Shown here in pieces: positions 9,950 through 20,515 of a stretch of 64,000 nucleotides of DNA. The position numbers were made by a program, and so were the translations under genes. Within the stretch, counting starts at the first letter, position 1. The number at the start of each line of letters is the position of its first letter. This stretch comes from Luteimonas deserti (GTDB taxonomy: Bacteria > Pseudomonadota > Gammaproteobacteria > Xanthomonadales > Xanthomonadaceae). The DNA is taken from the NCBI RefSeq assembly GCF_013425765.1, contig NZ_JACCJZ010000011.1:1-64000 (forward strand), read 5' to 3'. A model generated the notes under the pieces. It was not told the origin of the DNA and did no database searches. It saw only the letters and a program-made list of their open reading frames with translations.

Positions 9950-10444
9950 ATGTCGTCGACGCCTGACACTTCGTCCCCGCCCCGTGCCCACGCCTGGATC
10001 GGCCGACGGCTGCTCGCGCTGCTCTACGACCTGTGGCCCGTGCTCGCGCTGTGGCTGCTGCTGTCGGCGGTGTTCACGGTGGGCCACACCGTCGTGGGCC
10101 GGCACGACGTCCACGCGAACATCGCTCCGCTGAGCGGCCTGCAGTGGCTGCTCTGGCTCGCGTGCTGGGGCATCACCGGCCTCTATGCCGTGGTGAGCTG
10201 GCGCCACGGCGGACAGACGCTCGGCATGCGGCCCTGGCGCCTGCGCGTGCGCACGATCGACGGCCGCCAGGCGTCCACGTCCGCCTTGTGGCTGCGTTTC
10301 GCGGTGGGCACCGTCTCGCTGCTCTCTGCCGGCGCGGGCTTCTGGTGGGCGTGGATCGACCGCGACCGCCTGACCTGGCACGACCGGGCAAGTGGCACGC
10401 GACTGGTGCGGGTGACGGCCGCGGCGAAGGGTCGATCCGGATGA
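9950..10444 (+). CDS. RDD family membrane protein
   Basis: This is a small inner-membrane protein of 164 residues with three or four hydrophobic segments at about residues 20-45, 62-83 and 112-135. The RDD signature is seen as the Arg/Asp pair in RRLLALLYDLW at the first segment and the Arg-rich LGMRPWRLRVRTIDG loop. Members of the family are poorly characterised; some are linked to ion or solute transport. The gene is divergent from xerD with only 38 bp between the starts, and its 3' end faces lptG across the tandem repeat array. Confidence 0.88.
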   Translation: MSSTPDTSSPPRAHAWIGRRLLALLYDLWPVLALWLLLSAVFTVGHTVVGRHDVHANIAPLSGLQWLLWLACWGITGLYAVVSWRHGGQTLGMRPWRLRVRTIDGRQASTSALWLRFAVGTVSLLSAGAGFWWAWIDRDRLTWHDRASGTRLVRVTAAAKGRSG

Positions 10445-11041
10445 TGGCCCGGACGCGGCGTTTGCGCGCTACACGGGCGAGCGCGGGATGCGTGGTGGAG
10501 CGGTAAATGGGGCAGGAAGCGCGCATCGCCGGAACGTGATGCGCGGACGCAATTCGCCGGCGCGACACGCCGTCAACGGTGACGCGCCACCCGGCTGACC
10601 TGTTTTTGCCGGCTGGGTCGCGCATGCGCCCGGCGAGGTGCCGGGCCGCTGAAGCGCGCGCTCGTGACACCGGAGTTCGGTTCGCTGCGCGGCCCCATCA
10701 GGCGTCGTGCGTCCTCGTGGCAGCGCACGGCGATGCACGCCTCGGCGCACTGTCGTGCGACCCGGCGTGCGCACTCTAAGCGCTCGTTCGGTGGCGATCG
10801 CGATCCGGAGCTGCGTTCGCCGGCGCGCGCTTCGCCGGCCGTGGGACCGATGCGTGCCTGCGTTGTTGCGCCCCGGATCCCGGCGGGAGTGCGTCGCGGC
10901 CGGCGGGCACGCCGGGCGTTCATGGCGGCGACGCTGTGATGTCGCGGGGATCGGCCCGCCCCCTGTCATCGGATCGGCGAAGTGCGCGCGACCGCGCATG
11001 CTCGACTGCGACTCGGGTCAGATCTGTCGGCGCGGCGCAGT
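10445..11041. other. Gene-free region with relics of the repeat family
   Basis: No gene can be supported. The DNA is GC-rich and appears to contain decayed repeat units, for example CCGGCG-GGCA-CGCCGG followed by GCGTTCAT near 10901-10922, the same layout as the clean units further right. It looks like an older margin of the array at 11042-11740. Confidence 0.5.
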
Positions 11042-11740
11042 GCGTCCGGCCTCGGAAGCACGCGAGGCGTTCATCGCCACCCGCGGCAGGTGCAGCGCAA
11101 ACGGTGGCGCTTTCCCCAGCCCGGCGAAGCACGCCGGGCGTTCGGCACACCCGCGCGGCAGTGGTCGAAGTGGTGTCGGCGTTTCCTTCCGGCGCGCGTC
11201 CGGCCTCGCGAAGCACGCGAGGCGTTCGGCACACCCGCGCGGCAGCGGTCGAAGTGGTGTCGGCGTTTCGTTCCGGCGCGCGTCCGGCCTCGCGAAGCAC
11301 GCGAGGCGTTCATCGCCACGCGCGGCGGTGCCGCGCAAACGGTGGCGCTTCTCCCAGCCCGACGAAGCACGCCGGGCGTTCGGCACACCCGCGCAGCAGT
11401 GGTCGAAGTGGTGTCGGCGTTTCGTTCCAGCGCGCCTCCGGCCTCGCGAAGCACGCGAGGCGTTCGGCACACCCGCGCGGCAGTGGTCGAAGTGGTGTCG
11501 GCGTTTCGTTCCGGCGCGCGTCCGGCCCGGCGAAGCACGCCGGGCGTTCGGCACACCCGCGCGGCAGTGGTCGAAGTGGTGTCGGCGTTTCGTTTCGGCG
11601 CGCGTCCGGCCTCGCGAAGCACGCGAGGCGTTCGGCACACCCGCGCGGCAGTGGTCGAAGTGGTGTCGGCGTTTCGTTTCGGCGCGCGTCCGGCCTCGCG
11701 AAGCACGCGAGGCGTTCGGCACACCCGCGCGGCAGTGCCG
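11042..11740. repeat. Tandem 84/70-bp hairpin repeats (A and B units)
   Basis: Nine stem-loops start at 11050, 11120, 11204, 11288, 11358, 11442, 11526, 11610 and 11694, so the spacing is 70, 84, 84, 70, 84, 84, 84 and 84 bp. Each is a 19-base hairpin with a constant AAGCA loop: CCTCGCG-AAGCA-CGCGAGG or CCCGGCG-AAGCA-CGCCGGG. The second form changes both sides of the stem, so pairing is kept. After each hairpin comes GCGTTC and then either an A segment (starting GGCACACCCGCGCGGCAGTG) or a B segment (starting ATCGCCACGCGCGGC), the latter with its own hairpin GCGCGGC-GGT-GCCGCGC. The array fills the gap between the convergent RDD and lptG 3' ends. Long open frames run through it, but 70-bp units shift the frame, so coding is unlikely. 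Confidence 0.93.
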
Positions 11741-11756
11741 CGCAAACGGGTGTGCC

Positions 11757-12866
11757 TCACCCACTCCGGCGACGGAACAGGGCCCAGGAGGCGAGGAGCA
11801 TGACCATCGGCGGGATCATGTAGGCCAGCCGGTAGTCGAGGCGGTACACGGCCGCGAGCTTGACCACCTGCATCTGGACCAGCCAGAAGCCGAGCGCGAA
11901 GACGACGCCGATGAAGAGCCGCTTGCCGGCATTGCCGCTGCGCAGCGAACCGAACGCGAACGGAATCGCCGCCAGACACAGGGCGAGCACGTTCAGGGGA
12001 TAGAACCAGCGCCCCCAGTAGTGCTCCTCGAACTCGCTCGCATCGAGCTGGTTGCGCTTTCGATAGTCGATGCCGGCGCGCAATTCGCTCGACGGCATGT
12101 AGCGCGGTCGCCAGATGGTGCTGGCGCTGGCGGCGAGCGTGGACGCATCGAGCTGCGACGCCCACTGCTCCTCGATGGCCTCGGTCCGCGTGACCGCACG
12201 GGGCTCGAACCAGGTGCGTTTGACGTCGCGCAGTCGCCAGCCGTCCGCGCCGTGCTCGGCGGTCTGCGCGTGGGCCACGGACTCGAGTCGTCCGTCGGGT
12301 GCGAACTCGAACAGCCGCACGTCCTGCAGCTGGATCCGGCTGCTGCCGCCCTCGCGGATCTCGTTGCCGGCCTGGGCATGCAGGAAGGTATCGCCTTCGC
12401 GTGCCCAGAGACCGGAATACCGGCCGAGGATCATGTTGTTCGAGAGCGCCGCCCCACGCATCGCATCGCCGGTGCGCTGCGCCGTCGGGCCGATCCATTC
12501 GCCGTTGACGATCATCAGCCCGGTGAGCGCCACCAGCGGCAGCGCCACGGACACGCTGATGCGTGTGCGCGACAGACCCACGGCCCGCATGGCGATGAGT
12601 TCGGACGTCGCGGCCAACTGGCCCAGTCCCATTAGCGAGCCGATCACCGCGGCCGTGGGAAACATGACGTAGGCGCGGCGCGGGATGGTGTAGATCACGT
12701 ACGTCAACGCCTGCACGAAGCCGTAGCTGCCCTGGCCGATGTCGTCCATCTCGGGCAGCAGCCCGCTCATCACGGTGTCGAGCCCGGTCAGCACGATCCA
12801 GGTGGCGAGCACCATCACGGTGACCACGCGTGCGACGTAGACGTCGTGCTTGCGCAACAGCGTCAT
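11757..12866 (-). CDS. lptG: LPS export ABC transporter permease LptG
   Basis: LptG is one of the two transmembrane subunits of the LptB2FG complex, which pulls lipopolysaccharide out of the inner membrane toward the LptC-A-D bridge. The 369-residue product belongs to the YjgP/YjgQ family. Transmembrane segments cluster at the N-terminus (about 12-35 and 55-120) and C-terminus (about 275-360), separated by a periplasmic beta-jellyroll domain. It overlaps the end of lptF by 4 bp (ATGA), so translation is probably coupled. Its 3' end faces the hairpin-repeat array, with no conventional U-tract terminator visible. Confidence 0.95.
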   Translation of the reverse strand: MTLLRKHDVYVARVVTVMVLATWIVLTGLDTVMSGLLPEMDDIGQGSYGFVQALTYVIYTIPRRAYVMFPTAAVIGSLMGLGQLAATSELIAMRAVGLSRTRISVSVALPLVALTGLMIVNGEWIGPTAQRTGDAMRGAALSNNMILGRYSGLWAREGDTFLHAQAGNEIREGGSSRIQLQDVRLFEFAPDGRLESVAHAQTAEHGADGWRLRDVKRTWFEPRAVTRTEAIEEQWASQLDASTLAASASTIWRPRYMPSSELRAGIDYRKRNQLDASEFEEHYWGRWFYPLNVLALCLAAIPFAFGSLRSGNAGKRLFIGVVFALGFWLVQMQVVKLAAVYRLDYRLAYMIPPMVMLLASWALFRRRSG

Positions 12867-13948
12867 GCCACGCGCTTCCAGACCGGCGCCTTGACCCGGC
12901 CGTCACTGAAGTACATCCATGCCGCGAAGGCCAGCAGGGGCAGCACCAGCCACCACAGGCCCAGCGCGACCGGCACCTTGCCGTCCTCGACCCAGTCGGT
13001 GCCCATGATCATGAGGTTCATGCCCACGACGTACGCGAAGAAGCCCATCATCATCCGGCCGTAGCGCGCTTGGCGCGGCGGACTGCGCGCCAGGCGCACG
13101 GCCAGCAGCGCGAACGCCAGGGCCAGCAGCGGCGGGGCGAGACGGAAATGCAGCTGCGCGTGCGCGCCGGGACGCGGATCACCCAGCAGGGCGAGCGTCG
13201 GCGCGAGCTCGGGATCGTCCGAACGGGACTTCATTTCCGCGCTCGGCAGACGCAGCTCGTTGCTCGCGTAACGCATCAGGCGGAAATCGAGGCCCGCATC
13301 GAGCGGGCCCTCCACCCGGAAGCCTTCGTCGAGGCGCAGGAACCGGCCTTCGCCCTCGACCGTGAGCTCGCCGCTCATCGCCGTGGTCACGTCCATGCGC
13401 CCGTCCTCCTGACGATAGACGAACACGCGGCCGAGCCGGCTGCCGTCGTCCGACATCGCATTGACGTAGATCACCCCGCCGCCGCCCGGAAACTCGACGA
13501 AACGCCCTGCTTCCAGGCCCGACACCAGCAGGCTGCGCTGACCGGCCTCGATCATGCGCTGCGAATAGTCCCGCGCCCACGGCCCGAGCCACAGCGAACA
13601 GGCGCCGATGAACAGCACCATCGGCCCGACCACCAGCATCAGCGGGCGCAACAGGCGACGCGGCCCTACGCCCACCGAAGTCAGCACGGGCATCTCGGTA
13701 TCCCGATACAGGCGGCCCACTGCCAGCATCAGACCGAGCATCAGGCCCAGCGGCAGGATCAGCGGCAGATAGTTGATCACCTGGAGTCCGAGCTGGGCCA
13801 GCATCAGCCCGGCGGGCACCCGACCCCGCGCGATGTCGCCCAGCACGTCGGCGAACACGCCGCCGAGGCTGACGATCATCAACACCACGAGCGCGGCGAA
13901 GGTGGCCTGGGCGAACTCGCGGAACAGGTATCGGTCGAGCTTCGGCAT
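12863..13948 (-). CDS. lptF: LPS export ABC transporter permease LptF
   Basis: LptF is the partner permease of LptG in lipopolysaccharide export. The start MPKLDRYLFREFAQATFAAL at 13948 fits the family; the open frame continues upstream to 14029 without protein-like sequence. The 361-residue product has N-terminal transmembrane segments, a periplasmic domain in the middle (GGGGVIYVNAMSDDG, MSGELTVEGEGRFLRLDEG) and C-terminal membrane segments. It forms an operon with lptG and is divergent from pepA across 135 bp that must hold promoters for both. Confidence 0.95.
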   Translation of the reverse strand: MPKLDRYLFREFAQATFAALVVLMIVSLGGVFADVLGDIARGRVPAGLMLAQLGLQVINYLPLILPLGLMLGLMLAVGRLYRDTEMPVLTSVGVGPRRLLRPLMLVVGPMVLFIGACSLWLGPWARDYSQRMIEAGQRSLLVSGLEAGRFVEFPGGGGVIYVNAMSDDGSRLGRVFVYRQEDGRMDVTTAMSGELTVEGEGRFLRLDEGFRVEGPLDAGLDFRLMRYASNELRLPSAEMKSRSDDPELAPTLALLGDPRPGAHAQLHFRLAPPLLALAFALLAVRLARSPPRQARYGRMMMGFFAYVVGMNLMIMGTDWVEDGKVPVALGLWWLVLPLLAFAAWMYFSDGRVKAPVWKRVA

Positions 13949-14083
13949 CGGGTGCGGGGGCTTTGCTTTAGACTTGGGGGTTCGTCCAGCCGCGCCCGAA
14001 CGGCGCATCCGACCCGGCATGCCTGACATCGGCGCCGTGCACTGGACCGTGAAGTGTACCGATCACTCTATGGAATCTGGTTG

Positions 14084-15571
14084 ATGACCCTCGAATTCTC
14101 CCTGAACCACGCCGCTCCCGCCGATCTGGCCACCGACTGCCTGGTGGTGGGCGTGTTCGCCGACGGCCCGCTCGCCGGTGCGGCCGCTGCCCTCGATACC
14201 GCCAGCGGTGGACGGCTCGCCGCCCTCGCTCAGCGGGGCGACGTGTCGGGCAAAGCCGGTCGCAGCGCACTGCTGCACGAACTTCCCGGCGTCGCCGCGC
14301 CCCGCGTGCTGGCCGTCGGTCTCGGCGAGCGTGGCAAGTTCGGTGTCGCCCAGTACCTGAAGGCGGTCGCCGATGCCGTGCGCACGCTCAAGGACGGCAA
14401 CTGCGCCAACGCCACGCTCGCGCTTGCCGACCTCGACGTCCCCGGACGCGATGCAGCCTGGAAGATCCGCCAGGCGGTGGTCGCGGCCGACCACGCGGCC
14501 TATCGCTACGTGGCCACGCTGGGCGCCGCCAACAAGAAGCGCGAGCCGTCGACCCTCACGTCGATCGCCATCCACGGCGACGACGCCGACGCGCTTGCCC
14601 AGGGCAAGGCGATCGCCGCCGGCGTCAAGTTCGCGCGTGAACTCGGCAACCTGCCGCCGAACGTGTGCACGCCGGCCTACCTCGGCGAACAGGCCCAGGC
14701 CTTCGCCGCGCGTTTCGACAAAGCGTCGTGCGAGGTGCTCGAGGATGCGCAGATGGAGGCGCTCGGCATGGGTTCGTTGCTCGCGGTCGCGCGCGCGGCG
14801 GCCAATCGTCCGCGGCTCGTCGTCCTGAGCTGGAACAACGGCGGTGACGCCAAGCCGTACGTCCTGGTCGGCAAGGGCATCACCTTCGACACCGGCGGCG
14901 TCAACCTCAAGACGCAGGGCGGCATCGAGGAAATGAAGTTCGACATGTGCGGCGCGGCGACGGTGATGGGCACCTTCGTGTCCGCGGTGGGTCTCGATCT
15001 GCCGATCAACCTGCACGTCGTGGTGCCGGCGGTGGAGAATGCGATCGACGGCAACGCGTACCGCCCGTCGGACGTCATCACCAGCATGTCGGGCAAGACC
15101 ATCGAGGTCGGCAACACGGATGCCGAGGGCCGGTTGATCCTCTGCGACGCGCTGACCTACGCCGAGCGTTTCGAGCCGGCCGCGCTGGTCGATGTCGCCA
15201 CGCTGACCGGCGCCTGCATGGTCGCGCTGGGCACCCAGGCCACCGGCCTGATGAGCAAGCACGATGATCTGGCGAACGAACTTCTGGCCGCGGGCGAGCA
15301 GGTCTTCGACCGCGCCTGGCGCCTGCCGCTGTGGGACGAGTACCAGCCGATGCTCGATTCCAATTTCGCCGACGTCTACAACATCGGTGGACGCTGGGCG
15401 GGTGCGATCACCGCCGGCTGTTTCCTGTCGCGCTTCACCGAGAAGCAGCGCTGGGCCCACCTCGACATCGCCGGCAGTGCCAGCGGCAGCGGCAAGATGG
15501 CCTATGCCACCGGCCGCCCGGTCGGCCTGCTGAGCCAGTGGCTGATCGACCGCGCCCACGGCGCGGCGTGA
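14084..15571 (+). CDS. pepA: Leucyl aminopeptidase PepA
   Basis: This M17 cytosolic aminopeptidase removes N-terminal residues from peptides using two metal ions; in some bacteria PepA also binds DNA and helps Xer recombination at plasmid cer sites. The 495-residue product starts at the ATG at 14084 ([15 protein letters not shown]); an in-frame ATG 30 bp upstream is less likely. Metal and substrate residues are visible in [15 protein letters not shown] near residue 263 and in the family signature [14 protein letters not shown] near 343. It is followed by holC and valS, a gene order common in gammaproteobacteria. Confidence 0.96.
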   Translation: MTLEFSLNHAAPADLATDCLVVGVFADGPLAGAAAALDTASGGRLAALAQRGDVSGKAGRSALLHELPGVAAPRVLAVGLGERGKFGVAQYLKAVADAVRTLKDGNCANATLALADLDVPGRDAAWKIRQAVVAADHAAYRYVATLGAANKKREPSTLTSIAIHGDDADALAQGKAIAAGVKFARELGNLPPNVCTPAYLGEQAQAFAARFDKASCEVLEDAQMEALGMGSLLAVARAAANRPRLVVLSWNNGGDAKPYVLVGKGITFDTGGVNLKTQGGIEEMKFDMCGAATVMGTFVSAVGLDLPINLHVVVPAVENAIDGNAYRPSDVITSMSGKTIEVGNTDAEGRLILCDALTYAERFEPAALVDVATLTGACMVALGTQATGLMSKHDDLANELLAAGEQVFDRAWRLPLWDEYQPMLDSNFADVYNIGGRWAGAITAGCFLSRFTEKQRWAHLDIAGSASGSGKMAYATGRPVGLLSQWLIDRAHGAA

Positions 15572-15641
15572 TCGAACGCGTCACAGCGCGGACTGCGGCG
15601 GCATCCCGTCCCGCGGTCCGCCCTTTCCCGGTCCTGCCGCC

Positions 15642-16067
15642 ATGCCACGCGCCGACTTCTATCTGATCGCCAAACCGCGGTTCCGCGAGGAACCGCTGCG
15701 TCTGGTCTGCGAGCTGGTCCGCAAGGCCTACGCGGCCGAGCTGTGGACCCTGGTCCTGGCGCGCGACGGCGCGCAGGCCGAAGCCCTCGACGACATGCTG
15801 TGGGACATGGGCGAGGACGAGTACATCCCGCACCAGATCGCCGGCATGGACGACGAGGACGAAGCGACTCCGGTCCTGATCGCAACGCCCGATGTCGACG
15901 TGCCCGTGCGGGCGCTGGTCGTCAACCTGCGCGACGGCGTGGCGCCCCCGGGCTTCGATCGTGTGCTGGAGGTGGTCCCGGCCGACGATTCGGCCCGCGA
16001 GCCGCTCCGAGAGCGCTGGAAGCAGTACAAGGCCGCCGGCCTGGACGTCGCGAAACACGATATGTGA
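15642..16067 (+). CDS. holC: DNA polymerase III chi subunit HolC
   Basis: HolC is the chi subunit of the clamp-loader complex. Together with psi it connects the replisome to single-strand-binding protein on the lagging strand. The 141-residue product has the family features: MPRADFYLIAKPRFREEPLRLVCELVRKAY at the start, the DDMLWDMGEDEYIPH segment, and VVNLRDGVAPPGFDRVLEVVP near the C-terminus. It sits between pepA and valS as in many relatives. Confidence 0.92.
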   Translation: MPRADFYLIAKPRFREEPLRLVCELVRKAYAAELWTLVLARDGAQAEALDDMLWDMGEDEYIPHQIAGMDDEDEATPVLIATPDVDVPVRALVVNLRDGVAPPGFDRVLEVVPADDSAREPLRERWKQYKAAGLDVAKHDM

Positions 16068-16181
16068 GCGTGGTGATGCGTCATCGGTGACCGGTGCTCC
16101 GAACGGGCACCGCGCCGATCCACCGACCCGGTGCTGCGTTTCCGGATCCCGAATCTACGACCCCTCAATCACGGTTCCTCC

Positions 16182-19010
16182 ATGCCCCTCTCCCAGAGCT
16201 ACGACCCCGGCACCTTCGAAGCCCGCCTGTATGCGGAATGGGAAGCGAGCGGCGCTTTCCAGCCGCGGGGCGACGGCCCGGCCTACACCATCCTGCTGCC
16301 GCCGCCGAACGTCACCGGCACGCTGCACATGGGGCACGCCTTCCAGCACACGCTGCAGGACGCGCTGATCCGCTATCACCGCATGCGTGGCTTCCGCACG
16401 CTGTGGCAGATGGGCACCGATCACGCGGGTATCGCCACCGAGATGGTGGTCGCGCGCAACCTCGCGCTCGAAGGCAGGGGCGAAACCCGCGACTCGCTGG
16501 GCCGCGACGGCTTCATCGAAAAGGTGTGGGCCTGGAAAGGCCAGTCCGGCGACACGATCGAGCGCCAGATGCGCCGTCTCGGCGCGTCGGGCGACTGGTC
16601 GCGTAGCACCTTCACGATGGACCCGCTGCCGTCGGAAGCAGTGGTCGAAGCCTTCGTGCGCCTGCACGAGCAAGGCCTGATCTACCGCGGTCAGCGACTC
16701 GTCAACTGGGATCCGGTGCTCAAGACCGCGATCTCCGATCTCGAAGTCGTCAGCGAGGAGGAAGACGGCGCGCTGTGGTCGATCCGCTATCCGCTGGCCG
16801 ATGGCGCCAGCTACGAACACGTCGAAGTCGATGCCGACGGCAACGAGACGCTGCGTGAGACGCGCGACTATCTCGTCGTCGCGACCACGCGTCCGGAAAC
16901 CATGCTCGGCGACACCGCGGCGATGGTGCATCCTGACGACGCGCGCTATGCGCACCTGATCGGCAAGTCGGTCGTGCTGCCGCTGACGGGTCGCACGATT
17001 CCGGTGATCGGCGACGGCTACGTCGACCGCGCGTTCGGCACCGGCGTGGTCAAGGTCACGCCCGCGCACGACTTCAACGACTACCAGGTCGGCCAGCGCC
17101 ACGGTCTGCCGATGATCAACCTGTTCACCCCGGACGCCGCGGTCAACGAGAACGCACCCGAGCGCTACCGCGGCCTCGACCGCTTCGACGCGCGCAAGGC
17201 CGTGCTGGCCGATCTCGAAGCCGGCGGTTTCCTGGTGGAAACGAAGCCGCACAAGCTGCAGGTCCCGCGCGGCGACCGCACCGGCCAGGTCATCGAGCCG
17301 TATCTGACCGACCAGTGGTTCGTGGCGATGGAGGGTTTCGCCCGGCGCGGCATGGACCTCGTCGAAGGCGGCCAGGTGAAGTTCGTGCCGCCGAACTGGA
17401 CCAATACCTATCGCCACTGGATGGAGAACATCCAGGACTGGTGCATCAGCCGCCAGCTGTGGTGGGGGCACCGCATTCCCGCTTGGTACGACGCCGACGG
17501 CAACGTCTACGTCGGCCGCGACGAGGCCGAGGCGCGCGCGAAGGCCGGGCTCGGCGGTGATGTCGCGTTGACCCAGGACACCGACGTGCTCGAGACCTGG
17601 TTCTCGTCGGGCCTGTGGCCGATCAACACCATGGGCTGGCCGGACGCGACGGCGATGGCCGAGCGCGGCTTCGAGCAGTTCGTGCCCTCGAGCGTGCTGG
17701 TCACCGGCTTCGACATCATCTTCTTCTGGGTCGCCCGGATGATCATGCTGACCGATCACCTGACCGGCCAGGTGCCGTTCCGCCACGTCTACATGACCGG
17801 GCTGGTGCGCGACCGCGACGGCCAGAAGATGTCGAAGTCCAAGGGCAACGTGCTCGATCCGCTCGACATCATCGACGGCATCACCATCGAGGACCTCGTC
17901 GCCAAGCGCACCACCGGGCTGATGAAGCCCAAAGATGCGCCGAAGATCGAGAAGGCGACGCGCAAGGAATTCCCGGACGGGATCATCGCCCACGGTGCCG
18001 ACCCGCTGCGCTTCACGATGGCCGCGCTGGCCGGCCCGGGCCGCGACATCAAGTTCGATCTCGGCCGCGCCGAGGGCTACAAGAATTTCTGCAACAAGCT
18101 GTGGAACGCGACGCGCTTCGTGCTCATGAACACCGAGACCGGCGTTGCCGCCGGCGACGCGGCCTGGCCGGTGACGGATGCCGAACGCTGGATCCTGGCC
18201 CAGCTCGACAAGGCCGCCAACGAGGCGCGCACGCACTTCGCGAGCTACCGCTTCGATCTGCTGGCGCAGACCCTCTACGAGTTCGCCTGGAACCAGTTCT
18301 GCGACTGGTTCGTCGAGCTCGCCAAGCCGGCGCTCAATGGCGACGACGCGCCGGCCGCGCAGAGCACGCGTCGCACGCTGCTGCACGTGCTCGAGGCGCT
18401 GTTGCGGCTGCTGCATCCGCTGGTCCCGTTCGTCACCGAGGCCCTCTGGCGCGAGGTGGCGCCGCGCCTGGGCATCGCCGGCGACACGATCTCCCTGAAG
18501 CCGTACCCGCAGGCGGACGCGGAGACAGTGGTGGCGTACTCCAAGGCCGATGCGGATGTCGAATGGCTCAAGCAGATGGTCACCGCGATCCGCCGGATCC
18601 GCAGCGAGCTCGGCGTGTCGCCGGCGCGGCAGATCGTGCTGATGACCCGCGAGGATCATCCGCTCGCCACCGAACGCCTGCACCGGTTCGACCCGCAGCT
18701 GCGGTTCCTCGTACGGCTGGAGCGGATCGAGCGCCTGGAGGGCGATCCGCCGCCGGCGGCGACCGCACTGGTCAACGATTTCGCACTCTACGTCCCGCTC
18801 GAGGGGCTGGTCGACCTCGATGCCGAACGCGCGCGCCTGGACAAGGAACTCAAGCGGGTGGAGGCGGAGCTGGCCAAGTGCACCGCGAAACTCGCGAGCG
18901 AGACTTTCGTGCAGAACGCGCCGATGACGGTGGTCGAGCAGGAACGCCAGCGTCTGGCCGATTGGAGCGGCCAGCGCGACGCCCTCGCCGCGCAGCGCGC
19001 GCGGCTGTAG
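16182..19010 (+). CDS. valS: Valyl-tRNA synthetase
   Basis: ValS is a class Ia synthetase that charges tRNA-Val and edits mischarged Thr. The start at 16182 ([13 protein letters not shown]) gives 942 residues, matching the bacterial enzyme. The HIGH-type ATP site is [13 protein letters not shown] near residue 45 and the KMSKS loop is [10 protein letters not shown] near 548. Between them lies the editing domain with [15 protein letters not shown]. The C-terminus is a charged coiled coil ([19 protein letters not shown] onward), the tRNA-binding arm expected in ValS. A 1032-codon open frame on the other strand is a shadow. Confidence 0.98.
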   Translation: MPLSQSYDPGTFEARLYAEWEASGAFQPRGDGPAYTILLPPPNVTGTLHMGHAFQHTLQDALIRYHRMRGFRTLWQMGTDHAGIATEMVVARNLALEGRGETRDSLGRDGFIEKVWAWKGQSGDTIERQMRRLGASGDWSRSTFTMDPLPSEAVVEAFVRLHEQGLIYRGQRLVNWDPVLKTAISDLEVVSEEEDGALWSIRYPLADGASYEHVEVDADGNETLRETRDYLVVATTRPETMLGDTAAMVHPDDARYAHLIGKSVVLPLTGRTIPVIGDGYVDRAFGTGVVKVTPAHDFNDYQVGQRHGLPMINLFTPDAAVNENAPERYRGLDRFDARKAVLADLEAGGFLVETKPHKLQVPRGDRTGQVIEPYLTDQWFVAMEGFARRGMDLVEGGQVKFVPPNWTNTYRHWMENIQDWCISRQLWWGHRIPAWYDADGNVYVGRDEAEARAKAGLGGDVALTQDTDVLETWFSSGLWPINTMGWPDATAMAERGFEQFVPSSVLVTGFDIIFFWVARMIMLTDHLTGQVPFRHVYMTGLVRDRDGQKMSKSKGNVLDPLDIIDGITIEDLVAKRTTGLMKPKDAPKIEKATRKEFPDGIIAHGADPLRFTMAALAGPGRDIKFDLGRAEGYKNFCNKLWNATRFVLMNTETGVAAGDAAWPVTDAERWILAQLDKAANEARTHFASYRFDLLAQTLYEFAWNQFCDWFVELAKPALNGDDAPAAQSTRRTLLHVLEALLRLLHPLVPFVTEALWREVAPRLGIAGDTISLKPYPQADAETVVAYSKADADVEWLKQMVTAIRRIRSELGVSPARQIVLMTREDHPLATERLHRFDPQLRFLVRLERIERLEGDPPPAATALVNDFALYVPLEGLVDLDAERARLDKELKRVEAELAKCTAKLASETFVQNAPMTVVEQERQRLADWSGQRDALAAQRARL

Positions 19011-19034
19011 GCCACCGCCACCCGGCACCTCCTG

Positions 19035-19053
19035 TCGGGCGCGTCGCGCCCGA
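19035..19053. terminator. Possible hairpin terminator after valS
   Basis: TCGGGCGCG-T-CGCGCCCGA is a near-perfect 19-base palindrome 25 bases after the valS stop. It has no U tract, so it may be a weak or Rho-assisted terminator, or just a GC palindrome. Confidence 0.3.
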
Positions 19054-19140
19054 CCGCGCGGGCCTCGCAGGCCTCCGCGTGCACCCGGCGCACATCGCCG
19101 GACGCCTAGACTGCCCGCGTCCTTCCAGCGCGGACAGCCG

Positions 19141-20484
19141 ATGCCCAACGTTCCTCCCCATGTCGTCATCGTCGGCGGCGGCTTCGCCGGCCTCGAGGCC
19201 ACGCGGGCGCTCGCCCGCGATCCGGTGCGTATCACCCTGATCGATCGCGGCAACCACCACCTGTTCCAGCCGCTGCTCTACCAGGTGGCGACGGCCGGCC
19301 TGTCCTCGGCCGACATCGCCGCGCCGCTGCGCCACATCCTGCGCCGGCAGCGCAACGTCGAGGTGCGCATGGCCGAGGTGGAGGGCATCGACGCCGATGC
19401 ACGCACGCTGACCTTGGATGGCGGCCTGACCCTCGGCTTCGACCATCTGGTGCTCGCCGCGGGTGCGACCCACGCGTACTTCGGAAACGACCACTGGGCA
19501 GCGCACGCGCCGGGTCTGAAGACGCTCGATGATGCGCTCCATCTGCGCCGGCGCATGCTCATCGCCTTCGAACGCGCCGAGGCCGAGCGCGATCCCGAGG
19601 CGCGTGCGGCTTGGCTGAGCTTCGCCGTGGTCGGCGGGGGTCCGACCGGCGTTGAGCTGGCCGGGACCCTGGCCGAGATCGCCAGGCGTACGCTGCGCCG
19701 CGAGTTCCGCAACATCGATCCCGCCCAGGCCCAGGTGCGCCTGATCGAGGCCGGCGACCGTGTGCTGTCCAGCTTTCCCGAGGATCTCTCGCAGCGGGCG
19801 CAGGCGCAGCTCGAACGTCTCGGCGTGAAGGTGCTGACCGGCGCGCCGGTCACCGATCTCGATGCGGAAGGGTACTGCCGCGACGGGCAGCGGGTGGCCG
19901 CACGCACCGTGATCTGGGCGGCGGGCGTCGCCGCCTCGCCGCTCGGCGCGCTGCTCGACGCGCCACGCGACCGTGCGGGCCGTGTCCGGGTCACGCCCGA
20001 GCTGACGGTGCCCGGCCGCCCGTGGCTGCATGTGGCCGGTGACCTGGCCGCGGTCGAAAGCGACGGCCGTCCGGTACCCGGCATCGCCCCGGCGGCCAAG
20101 CAGATGGGCCGCCACGTGGCGGCCAACATCCGCGCCGCCCTGGGCGGGCGGCGCGCATCACCGTTCGTCTATCGCGACCACGGCAACCTGGCCACGATCG
20201 GCCGCATGGCCGCGGTCGTGCACCTGGGCAGGCTCAAGCTCTCGGGTGTGGTCGCCTGGTGGTTCTGGCTGTTCGCCCATGTCTTCTTCCTGATCGGGTT
20301 CCGCAACCGGATGGTCGTGCTGCTCAACTGGACGGTGTCCTACTGGACCGACCAGCGCGCGGCCCGGATCATTCTCGGCCCCGCGCCCGAGGTCGGACCG
20401 CGGGCGCAGATCGAGGACGCGGCGGCGCAGGCTTCGGATAGCATGGCCGCGCGTCCATCGACGCCGGACGCCTCGCCGGACTGA
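19141..20484 (+). CDS. ndh: Type II NADH dehydrogenase (NDH-2), FAD-dependent
   Basis: This single-subunit respiratory enzyme passes electrons from NADH to quinone without pumping protons. The 447-residue product has an N-terminal FAD-binding motif, VVIVGGGFAGLEATR, and a second dinucleotide fold, FAVVGGGPTGVELAGTL, near residue 163. A third FAD-contact segment is VAGDLAAVESDGRPVPGIAPAAKQMG. The C-terminal hydrophobic stretch (VVAWWFWLFAHVFFLIGF) is the usual membrane anchor. It is transcribed alone, just ahead of a ZIP transporter gene 31 bp downstream. Confidence 0.93.
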   Translation: MPNVPPHVVIVGGGFAGLEATRALARDPVRITLIDRGNHHLFQPLLYQVATAGLSSADIAAPLRHILRRQRNVEVRMAEVEGIDADARTLTLDGGLTLGFDHLVLAAGATHAYFGNDHWAAHAPGLKTLDDALHLRRRMLIAFERAEAERDPEARAAWLSFAVVGGGPTGVELAGTLAEIARRTLRREFRNIDPAQAQVRLIEAGDRVLSSFPEDLSQRAQAQLERLGVKVLTGAPVTDLDAEGYCRDGQRVAARTVIWAAGVAASPLGALLDAPRDRAGRVRVTPELTVPGRPWLHVAGDLAAVESDGRPVPGIAPAAKQMGRHVAANIRAALGGRRASPFVYRDHGNLATIGRMAAVVHLGRLKLSGVVAWWFWLFAHVFFLIGFRNRMVVLLNWTVSYWTDQRAARIILGPAPEVGPRAQIEDAAAQASDSMAARPSTPDASPD

Positions 20485-20515
20485 GTGCGCTTTCCTCCTC
20501 GCGGCCGGCCCGTCC

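Noticed and set aside
11042..11740. Possible CRISPR array
   Set aside because: The units are almost identical from end to end, with no unique spacers, and no cas genes are present.
10707..12635. 642-codon plus-strand frame with 28-residue repeats
   Set aside because: It arises from the 84-bp hairpin repeats and then runs antisense to lptG. The 70-bp units break the frame periodicity.
16155..19253. 1032-codon open frame on the minus strand
   Set aside because: It is antisense to valS, whose motifs and length are unambiguous.
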